64,000 nt of DNA, taken from contig JACPOQ010000083.1 of assembly GCA_016191435.1 (NCBI GenBank), positions 62,001 through 126,000 of the forward strand. The letters are read 5' to 3'. The translations under genes and the position numbers were made by a program. A model generated the notes under the pieces. That model was not told the DNA's origin and did no database searches. It saw nothing but the letters and a program-made list of their open reading frames with translations. Origin of the DNA: Chloroflexota bacterium (GTDB taxonomy: Bacteria > Chloroflexota > Dehalococcoidia > Tepidiformales > Tepidiformaceae). Positions 1 through 9,529 of the stretch are shown here, in pieces (position 1 is the first letter of the stretch; each line of letters starts with the position of its first letter).

Positions 1-2234
1 TCACGCCACTCGATGACCACCTGTTGCGGGAAGTCGCGCTCGGCGGCCCCGATACCACGACGCGGCTGAAGACCGTCTGGCAGGTGCGCTTGCTCCCGGT
101 GGCAGCCGGCGGCGGCCGTGCCAGCGAAATCGATAGCCTCACCACCCAGCACAGCGAGCTGGGCTCGAAACTTGCGGACATCGATACCCGGTTCACCGCC
201 GTCGATGCGGATATCGTGCAGCGGCAGGCGGAGCTGGCCGCGATGCCCGCCACCGGCGCCGCTCGGACGACCCTTGCCCGGGCGATTCAGCGGCTGCAGG
301 CCCAGCGCGAACAGGCCCAGGGGCAGCGCGTCGAGTTGGCCGCCGCCGCGGCGGAGATAAAGGCGCGGCTCGACGATCTCCGTGCGAAGGCGACCGTCCA
401 CTGCTCCACACGGTTCGATGAGTGGGATGCGCTCTCCGGCCCGGGCGGCCAGCTCAACGCCCGCGCGAAGCCCGGCGACCCCGCCGACGACCCCTGCGAG
501 TTGCCCCCGGGCGCTGGCTACACCCGCCTCGAAAACCAGCTCTACCGCGTCGAGGTGCACGAACCCGGCGCACTCGGCAAAGCGACGTTCAAGTGGTCGC
601 GCGATAACGGCACGGTGGCCACGGCGATCGCGAAGATCAGCGGCAGCAGCGTCTTCGTCCACGACCTCGGGCCCGATGAGGTGCTCGGCTTCGCCAACGG
701 GCAGTGGGTCGAACTCAGCGACGACGCGCGCGAACTAAACGGCCTGCCCGGTCAGCTCGCCCGCATCGTGGACGTGAAGCCGGCGACGAACGAGCTCGTG
801 CTCAACCCCGCGCCGCAACCGCTCGCTTCCGGCACGGCCGGCGTCGACCCCGCTCTGCGCCCGAAGCTCCGGCGCTGGGACCAGGTGAACCAGGCCGCCG
901 CGCCGGCCGACCAGCATGGCGTTGCCACCTCGGCCGGCTGGCTGCCGCTCGAAGACGGCGTCGAGGTGCAGTTCAGCGGCGGGCCGTTCGCAACGGGCGA
1001 CTACTGGCTGGTCCCCGCCCGCACCGCCACGGGCGACCTCGAGTGGCCGCCGTTCGAGGTGCCGAACACCGGCCCGCTCCCGCAATTTCGCCGCGGGATC
1101 CACCACCACTACTGCCGCCTGGCATTGCTCAACGTGGATGGCGAAAAGCTGAAGGTCGTCGAAGACTGCCGGGAGCTGTTCCCGCCGCTGACGGACCTCC
1201 TTTCGGGCGCCGTGAAGCCCGCGCTGCATGTCATCCAGGCCAGCTGGGAGAACGACACCTCCCTGGACATGCAGGCGTTCCTCAAGGATGGCCTGCGCAT
1301 CCGGCTCGATGGCCCGCCCGCCGCCGCGTCCATCAGCAACGACAGCATCCTGGTGACGCTCGACATCCCCTACCAGCCAACCGGCGGGACCGCCGTGCCC
1401 TCCGTGCGCGAGCGCCTGCTCTTGCTCGGCACTCCCGGGCTGGACACCGCCGACCCCCAGACGATCGTCTGGCGCTGGGATCCCGGCACGGGCGGTGTCA
1501 CCCTCGGCCGTGCCAGCGGCACCACGGTTGGCGGCCTCACGACGGCCGCCGCGGCCACACCTTCCTTCCGCCTGAACCTCACGCTGCGCGGCCACGTGAT
1601 CTGGCAGGAAAAGGGCAACGCGCGCCTCTACCTGGACGGCCAGGCCTTCGCCCAACCCGTGACGGACCCCGCCACCGGGGCTGTCCGCACCGCGCTGATC
1701 CTGCCCTCCGGCGACGGTGTCCGCGCCAGCGACTTCGAGAGCTGGTTCTTCCTTGGGCCGGCGCAGACCGGCGTGGCCCCCTTGCGCGTCGCGAAGCTGG
1801 AGTTCATCAGCCTCAACCCCACGGCGGCGCCGATCCTGACCATCGACTCGCTGCCCCCCGATCCCGCAAAGCCGGTCCAGGTGTTCGCCGACACTACCGT
1901 CGCCCGCATCCGCGCGACCCTCAGCCGGGAGGCGCAGGCCGAGGGCGAGTTCGGGCCGGGCGTCCCGCAGCCCGCGTTCATCGAAACCGTGCCGCCGCGG
2001 GGTGCGGCAAAGCGGCTGGCCGCGGTCGCGACCGTGAAGTCGAACCAGGTGGAGGTCCGCGCCCAGGACCCGCAGGCACTCCCCGCGGGCAACTACCGGC
2101 TGACCATCCTTTCGCAGGGTGCGGACGCGGCCACCGGCCTGCGCGGCGCCTCCGACGGCTCCCCGCTGGACGGCGCGTTCGATGGCAAGGGCGCGAACTT
2201 CACGCTTGCGTTCGCCGTCGTCCCGCGCCCATAG
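1..2234 (+). CDS. DUF6519-type phage tail/contractile injection-like protein, 5' partial
   Basis: The frame is open to the left edge (first full codon at position 3), so the gene begins outside the window; the TTG at 24 is not a credible start. The motif EVALGGPDTTTRLKTVWQVR and the later core around YTRLENQLYRVEVHEPG match the pattern I recall for DUF6519 proteins, which are encoded with phage-tail-like contractile injection systems. Between them lies a helical, Gln/Ala/Glu-rich coiled-coil insertion (about residues 33-120 counted from position 24). The last ~140 residues look like an Ig-like beta domain. I infer a structural or baseplate-associated role. No other injection-system gene is visible here; the rest would lie to the left. 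Confidence 0.6.
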   Translation, partial: TPLDDHLLREVALGGPDTTTRLKTVWQVRLLPVAAGGGRASEIDSLTTQHSELGSKLADIDTRFTAVDADIVQRQAELAAMPATGAARTTLARAIQRLQAQREQAQGQRVELAAAAAEIKARLDDLRAKATVHCSTRFDEWDALSGPGGQLNARAKPGDPADDPCELPPGAGYTRLENQLYRVEVHEPGALGKATFKWSRDNGTVATAIAKISGSSVFVHDLGPDEVLGFANGQWVELSDDARELNGLPGQLARIVDVKPATNELVLNPAPQPLASGTAGVDPALRPKLRRWDQVNQAAAPADQHGVATSAGWLPLEDGVEVQFSGGPFATGDYWLVPARTATGDLEWPPFEVPNTGPLPQFRRGIHHHYCRLALLNVDGEKLKVVEDCRELFPPLTDLLSGAVKPALHVIQASWENDTSLDMQAFLKDGLRIRLDGPPAAASISNDSILVTLDIPYQPTGGTAVPSVRERLLLLGTPGLDTADPQTIVWRWDPGTGGVTLGRASGTTVGGLTTAAAATPSFRLNLTLRGHVIWQEKGNARLYLDGQAFAQPVTDPATGAVRTALILPSGDGVRASDFESWFFLGPAQTGVAPLRVAKLEFISLNPTAAPILTIDSLPPDPAKPVQVFADTTVARIRATLSREAQAEGEFGPGVPQPAFIETVPPRGAAKRLAAVATVKSNQVEVRAQDPQALPAGNYRLTILSQGADAATGLRGASDGSPLDGAFDGKGANFTLAFAVVPRP

Positions 2235-2248
2235 CCACTGCACGCGGA

Positions 2249-2277
2249 AGGGGCGTGCCAATTTGCACCACGCCCCT
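2249..2277 (+). terminator. Weak terminator-like hairpin after the DUF6519 gene
   Basis: A 9-bp perfect stem (AGGGGCGTG paired with CACGCCCCT) with an 11-nt loop lies 15 nt after the stop codon. There is no T-run, so it may only be a hairpin. Confidence 0.35.
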
Positions 2278-2459
2278 CCGGTCACCCGCTGCCCGGCGAT
2301 TTCCCGCAGCTGTTCACCCGGGTCCATGAAGAGAGACGCGGAGTGCGGACTCACCACCTTCGTTTATGAAGCCGCCCGCATCGACGACATCGACCTGCAC
2401 CGCGACCACGCACCGATCCCGAAGCGGCGGCGCCCCAATCAGCGCCCACAGCCGCTCGC

Positions 2460-2465
2460 TATAAT
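2460..2465 (+). promoter_or_regulatory. -10 box TATAAT upstream of the SMP-30-like gene
   Basis: A consensus TATAAT lies 42 nt before the ATG at 2508. No clear TTGACA is seen about 17 nt upstream. Confidence 0.5.
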
Positions 2466-2507
2466 CGCCCGGCAGTCGCGGGGCCGCGATTCGCGGGAGG
2501 CAAGGCG

Positions 2508-3341
2508 ATGGCTGGCATGGAACTCCTGGCGTCGGGATACGGGCTCATCGAAGGGCCGCGAATGGACCCCGAAGGCAACCTCTACTTCTCCGATGTCCAC
2601 AACGGCGGCGTCTACCGGCGGCGCCCGTCCGGCGAAATCGAAACGGTCATCCCGAAACGCCGCGGCGTCGGCGGGATCGCCCCGCACACCGCAGGCGGCG
2701 TCGTCGTCTCCGGCCGCAACGTCCAGCACGTGCGCGAAGGCGTCACCCGCGTGCTCCTCGAGATGGAGGACGTCGGCGGGTTCAACGACCTCCAGCCCGA
2801 TGCCGCCGGCCGCATCTACGTCGGCACCATGCGCACCGACCCCTTTTCCGGCGCCACCGAGCGCGTTGCGGGCGAATGCTGGCGCATCGATGCCGAAGGC
2901 AAGGCGACGCAACTCTACGATGACATCTCACTCTCGAACGGCATCGGCTTCTCACCCGGCGGCGGGACCATCTACCACGTTGATACCGCCCGCCGCCACG
3001 TCGTCGCGCACGACATAATCGGCGACCAGACCACGAACCGCCGCGTCTTCGTGACGCTGGAGCGCGGCCGCCCCGACGGCATGGCCGTGGACCAGGAGGG
3101 CGGCCTCTGGATCGCTGCCTACGAAGGCGGCTGCGTCGCCCACTACGACCGCACGGGCGCCCTTGTCGAATACATCGACGTCCCAGCGAACGGCGTCACC
3201 AGCCTCTGCTTCGGCGGTCCCGACCTTCGCGACCTCTACGTCGTCACCGCCGATAATGCTGTTGACGCGTCCTTGAAAGGCAGCATCTTCCGCACCCGCG
3301 CCTCCGTCCCCGGCCTTCCTACGCCCCTCGCCACGGTCTGA
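2508..3341 (+). CDS. SMP-30/gluconolactonase/LRE family protein
   Basis: A 277-aa protein with the repeated beta-propeller pattern of the family: IEGPRMDPEGNLYFSDV near residue 15 (the Glu is the first metal ligand), GGFNDLQPDAAGRIYVGTM near 85 (Asn ligand), LSNGIGFSPGG near 145, and GRPDGMAVDQEGGLWIA near 190 (Asp ligand). These four regions supply the divalent metal site of lactonases. The length fits the family. The substrate cannot be read from sequence; sugar lactones or other esters are usual. It has no signal peptide, so it is probably cytoplasmic. It stands alone between convergent or unrelated neighbours and has its own -10 box at 2460. Confidence 0.85.
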   Translation: MAGMELLASGYGLIEGPRMDPEGNLYFSDVHNGGVYRRRPSGEIETVIPKRRGVGGIAPHTAGGVVVSGRNVQHVREGVTRVLLEMEDVGGFNDLQPDAAGRIYVGTMRTDPFSGATERVAGECWRIDAEGKATQLYDDISLSNGIGFSPGGGTIYHVDTARRHVVAHDIIGDQTTNRRVFVTLERGRPDGMAVDQEGGLWIAAYEGGCVAHYDRTGALVEYIDVPANGVTSLCFGGPDLRDLYVVTADNAVDASLKGSIFRTRASVPGLPTPLATV

Positions 3342-3353
3342 CGAGCCGCGGGA

Positions 3354-4346
3354 TTACGCCGGCGCCAGTGCCCGCAGTGCGTACGAATTGTCCGCCGGTT
3401 CATCCTCGGTCTTGAACAGCTGCAGCAGCGGCAGGTCCACGCCCGCCGCGCAGTACTCCAGGATCTTCGCGCGGCAGTGCTCCGGCGTCCCGTTGATCAC
3501 GAGCTCGTCGACGACTTCCGGCGGCAGCACCGCCAGCGCCTTCTTGCGGTCGCCCGCTGCCCAGGCATCGAACAGCGGCTGCAATACCTTGCCGCGCCCG
3601 AGCCACTGCTGGAACTTCGTGTACGTCGGCACGGTCAGGTAGCCGGCGAGGAAGCGCCGCGCCACTTCGAGCGCCGCTTCGCGGTTCGGTGAGGCGCACG
3701 TGAAGATCCGGCACACCACCTCGATCGCCGCCGGGTCCCGGCCCGCCTGCTCCGCCGCGTCGCGGACCACCTTCACCACCTTCGGCACATCACGTGGCGA
3801 AAGCAGGTTGATGATGACACCGTCCGCGACCTGGCCCGCGAGCGCCAGCATGTTCGGCCGCAGAGCCGCCAGGTAGATCGGGATGCGTCCCTCAATCGGC
3901 CGCGCGTAGGTTGCCCGCCGCACCTCGACTGTCGGCAGTTTCGCCGTCACGTTCTCCCCATCCAGCACGCGGCGGACGAGTTGCGCCGTGTCGCGCACGT
4001 GGCTCAGCGGCCGCTCGAAGGCGATTCCATTCCACCATTCGACGATCGGCACGGAGGCGGACCCGAGCCCGAGCACCACCCGGCCCGGCGCCAGCTCCGC
4101 CAGCGAGGCCGCCTGCATCGCGAGCGTCAGCGGCCCGCGCGTGTAACTGCTCACGATGGCGGTCCCCAGCCTCGCCTTTGTGGTCACCATCGCCGCCTGG
4201 ACCAGCGGCGTGAACCCGTCGGTGGCATTCACCTCCGAGGACCACAGGTCCGTATATCCGAGCCGTTCCGCCTCCACCAGCAGCGCCGATTGCTCGCGCA
4301 ACGGCCGGTCCGAAAGCGGGATGGTTAGCCCCCAGCGTTGGGTCAT
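3354..4346 (-). CDS. LLM class (F420/FMN-dependent) oxidoreductase
   Basis: A 330-aa luciferase-like TIM-barrel protein. The start is placed at MTQRWGLTIPLSD because a GGAG ribosome site lies just upstream; an upstream in-frame ATG at 4400 adds only a low-complexity Arg/Ala tail. Family landmarks: ERLGYTDLWSSEV (residues ~28-40), RLGTAIVSSYTRGP (~58-71), the Gly-rich PGRVVLGLGSAS (~85-96), and RPIEGRIPIYLAALRPNM (~148-165). These are closest to F420-dependent methylene-H4MPT-reductase-like members. The substrate is unknown. It is convergent with the SMP-30 gene, with 12 nt between them. Confidence 0.88.
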   Translation of the reverse strand: MTQRWGLTIPLSDRPLREQSALLVEAERLGYTDLWSSEVNATDGFTPLVQAAMVTTKARLGTAIVSSYTRGPLTLAMQAASLAELAPGRVVLGLGSASVPIVEWWNGIAFERPLSHVRDTAQLVRRVLDGENVTAKLPTVEVRRATYARPIEGRIPIYLAALRPNMLALAGQVADGVIINLLSPRDVPKVVKVVRDAAEQAGRDPAAIEVVCRIFTCASPNREAALEVARRFLAGYLTVPTYTKFQQWLGRGKVLQPLFDAWAAGDRKKALAVLPPEVVDELVINGTPEHCRAKILEYCAAGVDLPLLQLFKTEDEPADNSYALRALAPA

Positions 4347-4425
4347 GCGTGCGCCTCCATGCCGCCTTGATGCCCGTCTCGCGGACCCGGCGCCTCGCAA
4401 TCCTACCCGAGGCGCGCCCGCGCGA

Positions 4426-5973
4426 TCAGCTCGCCCGGAACGCCGCCGCCATCCGCTCGCGCAACGCCGGCGACCACTCGCCCCGCCACGGGCGCACCAG
4501 CAGCACTACTGCCGCCAACGCCCCGAGCATAACCCAGTTCGCTTCCCACAGGCCGACCGCCAGGAACGCGATGCCCGGCCCCAGCACGGCCGCCGCCGCG
4601 ATGGCGACCGCGACCGGCGAGACGAACGTCCGCGGCGAGCGCCCCGCTGTCTTGCGCTGGCTGATCTCCGTGATCTGCGGCGTGACCACAAAGCGCGACA
4701 CCGGGGGCCCGGCCAAAATCGCCACGAGCGGCGTCGCGAGGAACAGCGGCAGGACCAACGCTACGCCCCGCGGCGGCAGATCGAGAAACACCACCCCCGC
4801 ACCCAGCGCGACGCCCCCGAAGAGCAGGTAGTACGACGCGAAGAAGAGCTGGCGTGCGAGCGTCCACTCGCCGAGCGAACGTCCGGACGCGAGCCACAGC
4901 GTGTAGTAAGGGGCGTCCGCGCCATAGAGGTTGAAGAAGCCCGACATCGGCGCGGCGAACGCCGCGAACACAACGAAACCGTTGCTCGCTCCGCCAGTCA
5001 CAAACGAAAGCGCGAGCGATGCCGTCAGGATGGCCGCCGAGTACCGGTAAACCGGCCGGCGCGTTGCCTGGACCGCCATCATCCGGAGGATCACGCCGAG
5101 CACCGGCCCGCCCGCGAACGCCGTCGCCGCCCGCACGGGCGCCACGCGGGCCGGCCGCACCCGCCGGAGGTTGAACCCGAAGCCGTGAGGCCGTGGCCGT
5201 GCCCGGATCCATGCCGCGCCGCCGAACAGCAGCCCGGCTGCCCCCACCACCACCGCAGACCCGCCCGGCTCGCGCATCCAGCGCAACGCCGGCAACTCCG
5301 AAGGGTCGATGTTGCCGCCCGCGAATAGCCCCGCCACGGCCCCCGTCCAGAGCGGGATCGTCACCATCGCCAGGAAGAAGCCCACGCGCAGCACCGCGGA
5401 CCCCAGCCCCTGCGTCAGGTCCATCAAGTAGCGGTGTATCGCCAGTGCCAGCTCGCGGAGCAGCACCGCCGTGGCGCCGAAGGCCGCGAGGAAAATGACG
5501 GCCCAGCCGTTCAGCCAGTGGGCGCCGCCCGCCCGCAGCCCCAGCCACGGCGCCGCCGCCATCGCGAGGATGAAGAGCGTCCCCGGGTTTGCAAGGCTGT
5601 CGAGCGTCCACAGCAGCCCGGCGCGCCTACGCGCCAGCGGCGCATACAACAGTGCGTCGCCGAGCGGGTGGCCGGCCTGCACCGACTGGATCTGGGTAAA
5701 CAGCAGGACCCCCGCGGCTGCCAGGCCGGGCGCCAGCAGCAGCACCGCCGCCGGCCCCGGTTCGATGTCACGGTCGCGTCCCACCCCCAACCCGAGCGTG
5801 AACAGCGCGACGGGCAGCCCGATCCCGGCCGCGGCGAACAGCACCGCACGCACATACCACGCGGCCGGGCTTTCCCGGCGTCCCTGGGCGCTGACCGCCC
5901 ACCGTGCCCGCAGGATGGCGCACAACTGCGCGACCAGCGTTGGCTCACCTCGCGATGCCCCCGCTGCCGCCAC
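4426..5973 (-). CDS. ABC transporter permease, multi-spanning
   Basis: A 515-aa membrane protein. A GTG at 5973 overlaps the end of the upstream ATPase gene and has a GGAGG site at the right distance, so I use it rather than the longer frame. Hydrophobic segments recur through the protein (for example AVLFAAAGIGLPVALFTLGL near the start, WAVIFLAAFGATAVLLREL, and several C-terminal spans), giving roughly 12 membrane helices. It probably pairs with the ATPase encoded immediately upstream to form an exporter. The substrate is unknown. No periplasmic-binding-protein gene is nearby, which favours export. Confidence 0.75.
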   Translation of the reverse strand: MAAAGASRGEPTLVAQLCAILRARWAVSAQGRRESPAAWYVRAVLFAAAGIGLPVALFTLGLGVGRDRDIEPGPAAVLLLAPGLAAAGVLLFTQIQSVQAGHPLGDALLYAPLARRRAGLLWTLDSLANPGTLFILAMAAAPWLGLRAGGAHWLNGWAVIFLAAFGATAVLLRELALAIHRYLMDLTQGLGSAVLRVGFFLAMVTIPLWTGAVAGLFAGGNIDPSELPALRWMREPGGSAVVVGAAGLLFGGAAWIRARPRPHGFGFNLRRVRPARVAPVRAATAFAGGPVLGVILRMMAVQATRRPVYRYSAAILTASLALSFVTGGASNGFVVFAAFAAPMSGFFNLYGADAPYYTLWLASGRSLGEWTLARQLFFASYYLLFGGVALGAGVVFLDLPPRGVALVLPLFLATPLVAILAGPPVSRFVVTPQITEISQRKTAGRSPRTFVSPVAVAIAAAAVLGPGIAFLAVGLWEANWVMLGALAAVVLLVRPWRGEWSPALRERMAAAFRAS

Positions 5974-5974
5974 G

Positions 5975-6754
5975 TTAGCCACCCTCCAGCACGGCGCCCC
6001 AGACCCGCAATTCCGCGTCGTCGGCGCGGTTGCGAAGAAGTTCCTCCAACTGGTCCTTCTCGTACAGCTGGCCGTTCCAAAGCAGCCGGATCTCGGTCGC
6101 GAGCGGGCGCACATACGGGAGGATGTGGCTCGAAACGATCGCCGCACCGCCCGAGGACCGGATGTAGTCGCGCGTCACCTCTGTCAATTCGAGCACCGAC
6201 GGCGGGTCGATCGCTTCGAACGGCTCATCGAACAGCAGGACCCGTGGGCGATGGAGGACCGCGGCGACGAACTCCACCTTCTTCCGCGTCCCCGCGGAGA
6301 GGTTCTTGATCGGCTTGTCGAGGTGCGCCTCCAACCGCAAACGGCGGATCAGGTCATCGACGTACGCTCCCGCGGCGGCGCCGGTAGCGCCATACATCGC
6401 CGCCACGAACGCGAAGTACTCCGGCGGCCGCAGCTCTTCGATAAGCATGCGCCCGCCGAGGATGAGCCCAAGCCCGCGGCGCTGCTCCGGCTCGCGGTCG
6501 AAATCCACCCACGCCCCTTCGAGCCAGACCGCGCCACGTGTCGGCGGGAAGATGCCCGCGAGGATGTTGAGCAGCGTCGTCTTCCCGGCTCCGTTCGGCC
6601 CCAGCAGGCCGACCACGGTCCCCGGCTGCAACCCCATCGTCACGTCGCGCAGGACTTCGTTCGCGCCGTAGCTTTTCGCCAGTCCGTGGGTATAAAGCAG
6701 CCAACCGGCCGGCGTTGCTGGCGGCTCGCTGGCGGCGGACGGAGAAAGCACCAT
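5975..6754 (-). CDS. ABC transporter ATP-binding protein
   Basis: A 259-aa nucleotide-binding domain. Walker A is GPNGAGKTT (~residues 52-60), the signature-like region is NLSAGTRKKVEF, and Walker B is RVLLFDEPFEAIDPP, followed by the H-loop SSHIL. The start is set at MVLSPSAAS; the ATG at 6805 would add a low-complexity tail. It is followed directly by the permease gene with overlapping stop/start signals, so the two are translationally coupled. It energises export by the 4426-5973 permease. Confidence 0.9.
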   Translation of the reverse strand: MVLSPSAASEPPATPAGWLLYTHGLAKSYGANEVLRDVTMGLQPGTVVGLLGPNGAGKTTLLNILAGIFPPTRGAVWLEGAWVDFDREPEQRRGLGLILGGRMLIEELRPPEYFAFVAAMYGATGAAAGAYVDDLIRRLRLEAHLDKPIKNLSAGTRKKVEFVAAVLHRPRVLLFDEPFEAIDPPSVLELTEVTRDYIRSSGGAAIVSSHILPYVRPLATEIRLLWNGQLYEKDQLEELLRNRADDAELRVWGAVLEGG

Positions 6755-6864
6755 GATGCCGCACCCTTCTCGGCTAGCTTGTGTCGGCCGCCGCCCTTCG
6801 GGCAATCGGGACGCCAGTGCGATGGCGTCGCGGGGATTTCGGGCGCTTTACCACCCCCGGCCCC

Positions 6865-7317
6865 CTACTTTGCCGGACGCAGGATGGCAAACGTCGCCCG
6901 GCCGAGCGCCACTGTCTCGCCGGCAGCCTCGACCTCGATATCGATGACCGCGACCCGGCCGCCCCGCCGCCGCAGCGTGCCTGTCGCCGTCAGGTCGCCT
7001 CGTGCGGGCGCGAGGTAGTTGATCGTGAGGTCCACTGTCGTCCGCCCTTCGTCCTCGCTGAGTACGGTGATCAGCGCGCAGCTGGCCGCCATGTCGATCG
7101 CGCTCGCCACGATGCCGCCGTGCAGCGTGCCGTCGCCCATCCCGCCCGAGCGCCCAAACTCCCGCCGCGCGGCGATCCTGACGACCGCTCGTCCAGCTAC
7201 CGCCTCGGTCAGCTCCGCGCCCACAAGGTCCCAGAACGGCGCCGGCTGCAGCCGCCGCAGCACGCCTTCCGCGACGGTTTCGTTGGCCGCGGGCTCGCGT
7301 GGTCGAACCCTCGTCAC
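6865..7317 (-). CDS. PaaI-type hotdog-fold thioesterase
   Basis: About 150 aa from the GTG at 7317, preceded by a GGGG-rich site. The hotdog core is visible: GGMGDGTLHGGIVASAIDMAASCAL (the LHGG motif at the catalytic loop), TVDLTINYLAPARGDL and ATGTLRRRGGRVAVIDIEV. Family members hydrolyse acyl-CoA thioesters, often aromatic acyl-CoAs. It sits between two ABC cassettes transcribed in the same direction; no functional link to them is evident. Confidence 0.82.
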   Translation of the reverse strand: MTRVRPREPAANETVAEGVLRRLQPAPFWDLVGAELTEAVAGRAVVRIAARREFGRSGGMGDGTLHGGIVASAIDMAASCALITVLSEDEGRTTVDLTINYLAPARGDLTATGTLRRRGGRVAVIDIEVEAAGETVALGRATFAILRPAK

Positions 7318-7384
7318 CTGTACCCCGTCGCAACGGCCATCTGAGGCAAGGGCCACTTTGGGCCAGATTCGGCGCGCTGGCGTT

Positions 7385-9529
7385 TCAATCGGTCCGATCC
7401 AGCGACGCTGAGCGTACGCCCAGGGTGGCGACAGCGAGGGACCCAAGCAGCCCGAGAATCAGGGCGACCCCGACTACTACCCCAATTGGCGTCCATGGCA
7501 TTGTAGCCGGTGAACCGGACTGCGACACCAGCAACCAGCAGGACGTAATTCCGGCGCCGAGACCAACGGCGACGACAACGAAGAAGGGAATGCCGAAGAG
7601 CAGACCCTCGAGAACCTGGAGCCGGTGCTCCGTGACGCCAATTCTGATAAGGTGCCGTCGTTGTTTGCGGCTGGCGGTGAGCTGGTCCAAGATCGGCAAC
7701 ACTGTTCCTACCGCTAGAATAGCGGCGGCCAAAGCCAGGCCGGCCACAGCCCAGCTCCAGGCTGGAGGATAGTAGCCTCGAAATCTAGATGCTCCGATCA
7801 CATTGGAGCCGGGCAGGCTCACGGTGGTAATGGCGCCGACTCGTTCCTCAAGAGCTGCAGCCGTCTCGGTGGCGTCAATGACCAGGAGAGCATCGCGGGA
7901 CGGGCCGGTCGGAGCAGATCCGGCCCACGGTTGGTCCAGCCTAAGGTTAGGCGCCAACGCGAGGTCGAGTTGCGGCGGCAGCCCGAGCGCGCGCGCCATT
8001 CTACTCCCCCCCGTGGCATCGAATTGATCGGGATTGTTCGGGTCGCATCGGGCGCCAGCGACGTGTGGTGAGATTTGTTGACAGCTTGCGCCGACTATCC
8101 ATCGATTCGCGTCTTCACGCAGGACCGCGACGAGCGCCGGGCGGAGTTGACCGGTTAGCTCTGCGACCTCGGCCTCCGTCGTGACGCCCAGATCGATCGT
8201 CAGGAAGGCAACGGCCGGTGAGCGCGTCGGCCTGATCTCGGCGTCCGTCAGTCTTTGATAGCCCAGGACCGTCAAGGTCAACGCCACCAAAGTGGCCGCT
8301 GCGATGTGCGGCCGGGCGTTTCTGATCGGGTCCCATCCGAGCCGGCGGCCGGCAAGGAGGGTGGGCACAGTGCGGAACCGGGCAACGATGTAGCCGACGC
8401 GACGAACGACTAACGGCGCAACAATTGGGACGCCGAAGAGCAACAACACCATCGCTGCAATCAGCAGTGCATCTGACTTCGATTCGGAAAGCCACGGGCG
8501 CGCGAGCAGAATCAGCACCGCAATGCCGACTGGATACAGACGGTAAGCTTCCAGTCTCGCCCTCGAGCGTCCGGGACGCGGCCGAAACTCAGAGCGGTTG
8601 CTGATCGCCGATGGCGCGGCGGCGGCCAGGGCGCACGCCACCATTGCCACGCCGGCAAATTCGGCAGCGACCAACCACCAATGAAGTGTGAAATCTCCGG
8701 CGATTGGGTCCATCCAAATGAACGGGAGTTGTCCGAGCCTGGGGGCAAAGAACGACCAGATTGCCAGGGCTCCGAATAGGCCGGGAAGTACGAGTACGAG
8801 TGTCTCGATAACGGCCAGACCCACGATGCTCCGCCGGGGCGCCCCCAACCAGAGCAAAACCGCGAATCGATGCTCCCTAACGCTCGAGGAAGCACTTATA
8901 CCGAGATAGAGGAGCACTATCCCTGGAACGAACGCGAACAGCACAACACCTATAACGACCTGTCTCGACGCAGGCAGGTTGCTAAGGTTGAGCGCCAAAC
9001 CGCGTTGTCCCGGCTGGGATGGACCGAAGCCCTCAATGTGAAAGATTCGCTCTGTGGCACGGTCTCGCGGGAGCCCGACGTAGGCCAGGAGTTCATCGGA
9101 TGCCACCAGGCCAGCATCGCCGATGACTTCCCACGAGGGATAGCGGCGGGCGAACTCTTCGTCGCTTTCCATGATCCTGGCGAGCGCTGGCGAGACAAAC
9201 GCTTCGCCCGCGCGGGGAAAGCGCGGGAGTCCGGGCGGAGGAGCAGGCCCGCCGATTTCTGGGGCAGCGAGCCAGATAGTCAGGTATTGATCGCCGTGCA
9301 CAACATCAGCGCGCGGGAGTAGGAGCAAATCGGCTTCGGTTGGCTCGCCGGCCAACACAGGGAGGCGAGCTTCGAGTCTCTCCGCTTGCCGTTGGTTGGC
9401 CTGAACGAGCCCTGTCCCGAAAACCACAAGGAGAAGGGCGGCCAGCGCCGTCACCGGTACAGCGATTTGCCGCCACCGATGGTCGGGCGAACGGGTCGTG
9501 GCCAAGCGGACTGCGATTCGGAGGATCAC
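7385..9529 (-). CDS. FtsX-like ABC transporter permease
   Basis: 714 aa. The first helix follows a short basic N-terminus (VTALAALLLVVFGTGLVQ), then comes an extracytoplasmic domain of ~150 residues, a three-helix FtsX/MacB-type block (VVIGVVLFAFVPGIVLLYLG onwards), further spans, and a second block at the C-terminus (LALAAAILAVGTVLPILDQL). It starts at a GTG that overlaps the ATPase stop codon (GTGA), so it is coupled to it. Codon use is visibly less GC-biased than in flanking genes, suggesting transfer. With the ATPase and the secreted peptide gene upstream it forms a cassette resembling bacteriocin or peptide export/self-protection units; that role is an inference. Confidence 0.78.
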   Translation of the reverse strand: MILRIAVRLATTRSPDHRWRQIAVPVTALAALLLVVFGTGLVQANQRQAERLEARLPVLAGEPTEADLLLLPRADVVHGDQYLTIWLAAPEIGGPAPPPGLPRFPRAGEAFVSPALARIMESDEEFARRYPSWEVIGDAGLVASDELLAYVGLPRDRATERIFHIEGFGPSQPGQRGLALNLSNLPASRQVVIGVVLFAFVPGIVLLYLGISASSSVREHRFAVLLWLGAPRRSIVGLAVIETLVLVLPGLFGALAIWSFFAPRLGQLPFIWMDPIAGDFTLHWWLVAAEFAGVAMVACALAAAAPSAISNRSEFRPRPGRSRARLEAYRLYPVGIAVLILLARPWLSESKSDALLIAAMVLLLFGVPIVAPLVVRRVGYIVARFRTVPTLLAGRRLGWDPIRNARPHIAAATLVALTLTVLGYQRLTDAEIRPTRSPAVAFLTIDLGVTTEAEVAELTGQLRPALVAVLREDANRWIVGASCQQISPHVAGARCDPNNPDQFDATGGSRMARALGLPPQLDLALAPNLRLDQPWAGSAPTGPSRDALLVIDATETAAALEERVGAITTVSLPGSNVIGASRFRGYYPPAWSWAVAGLALAAAILAVGTVLPILDQLTASRKQRRHLIRIGVTEHRLQVLEGLLFGIPFFVVVAVGLGAGITSCWLLVSQSGSPATMPWTPIGVVVGVALILGLLGSLAVATLGVRSASLDRTD

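Noticed and set aside
704-2357. Long overlapping ORFs on both strands across the DUF6519 gene
   Set aside because: Arg/Ala/Pro/Gly-rich shadows of a GC-rich gene; no domain and no ribosome site.
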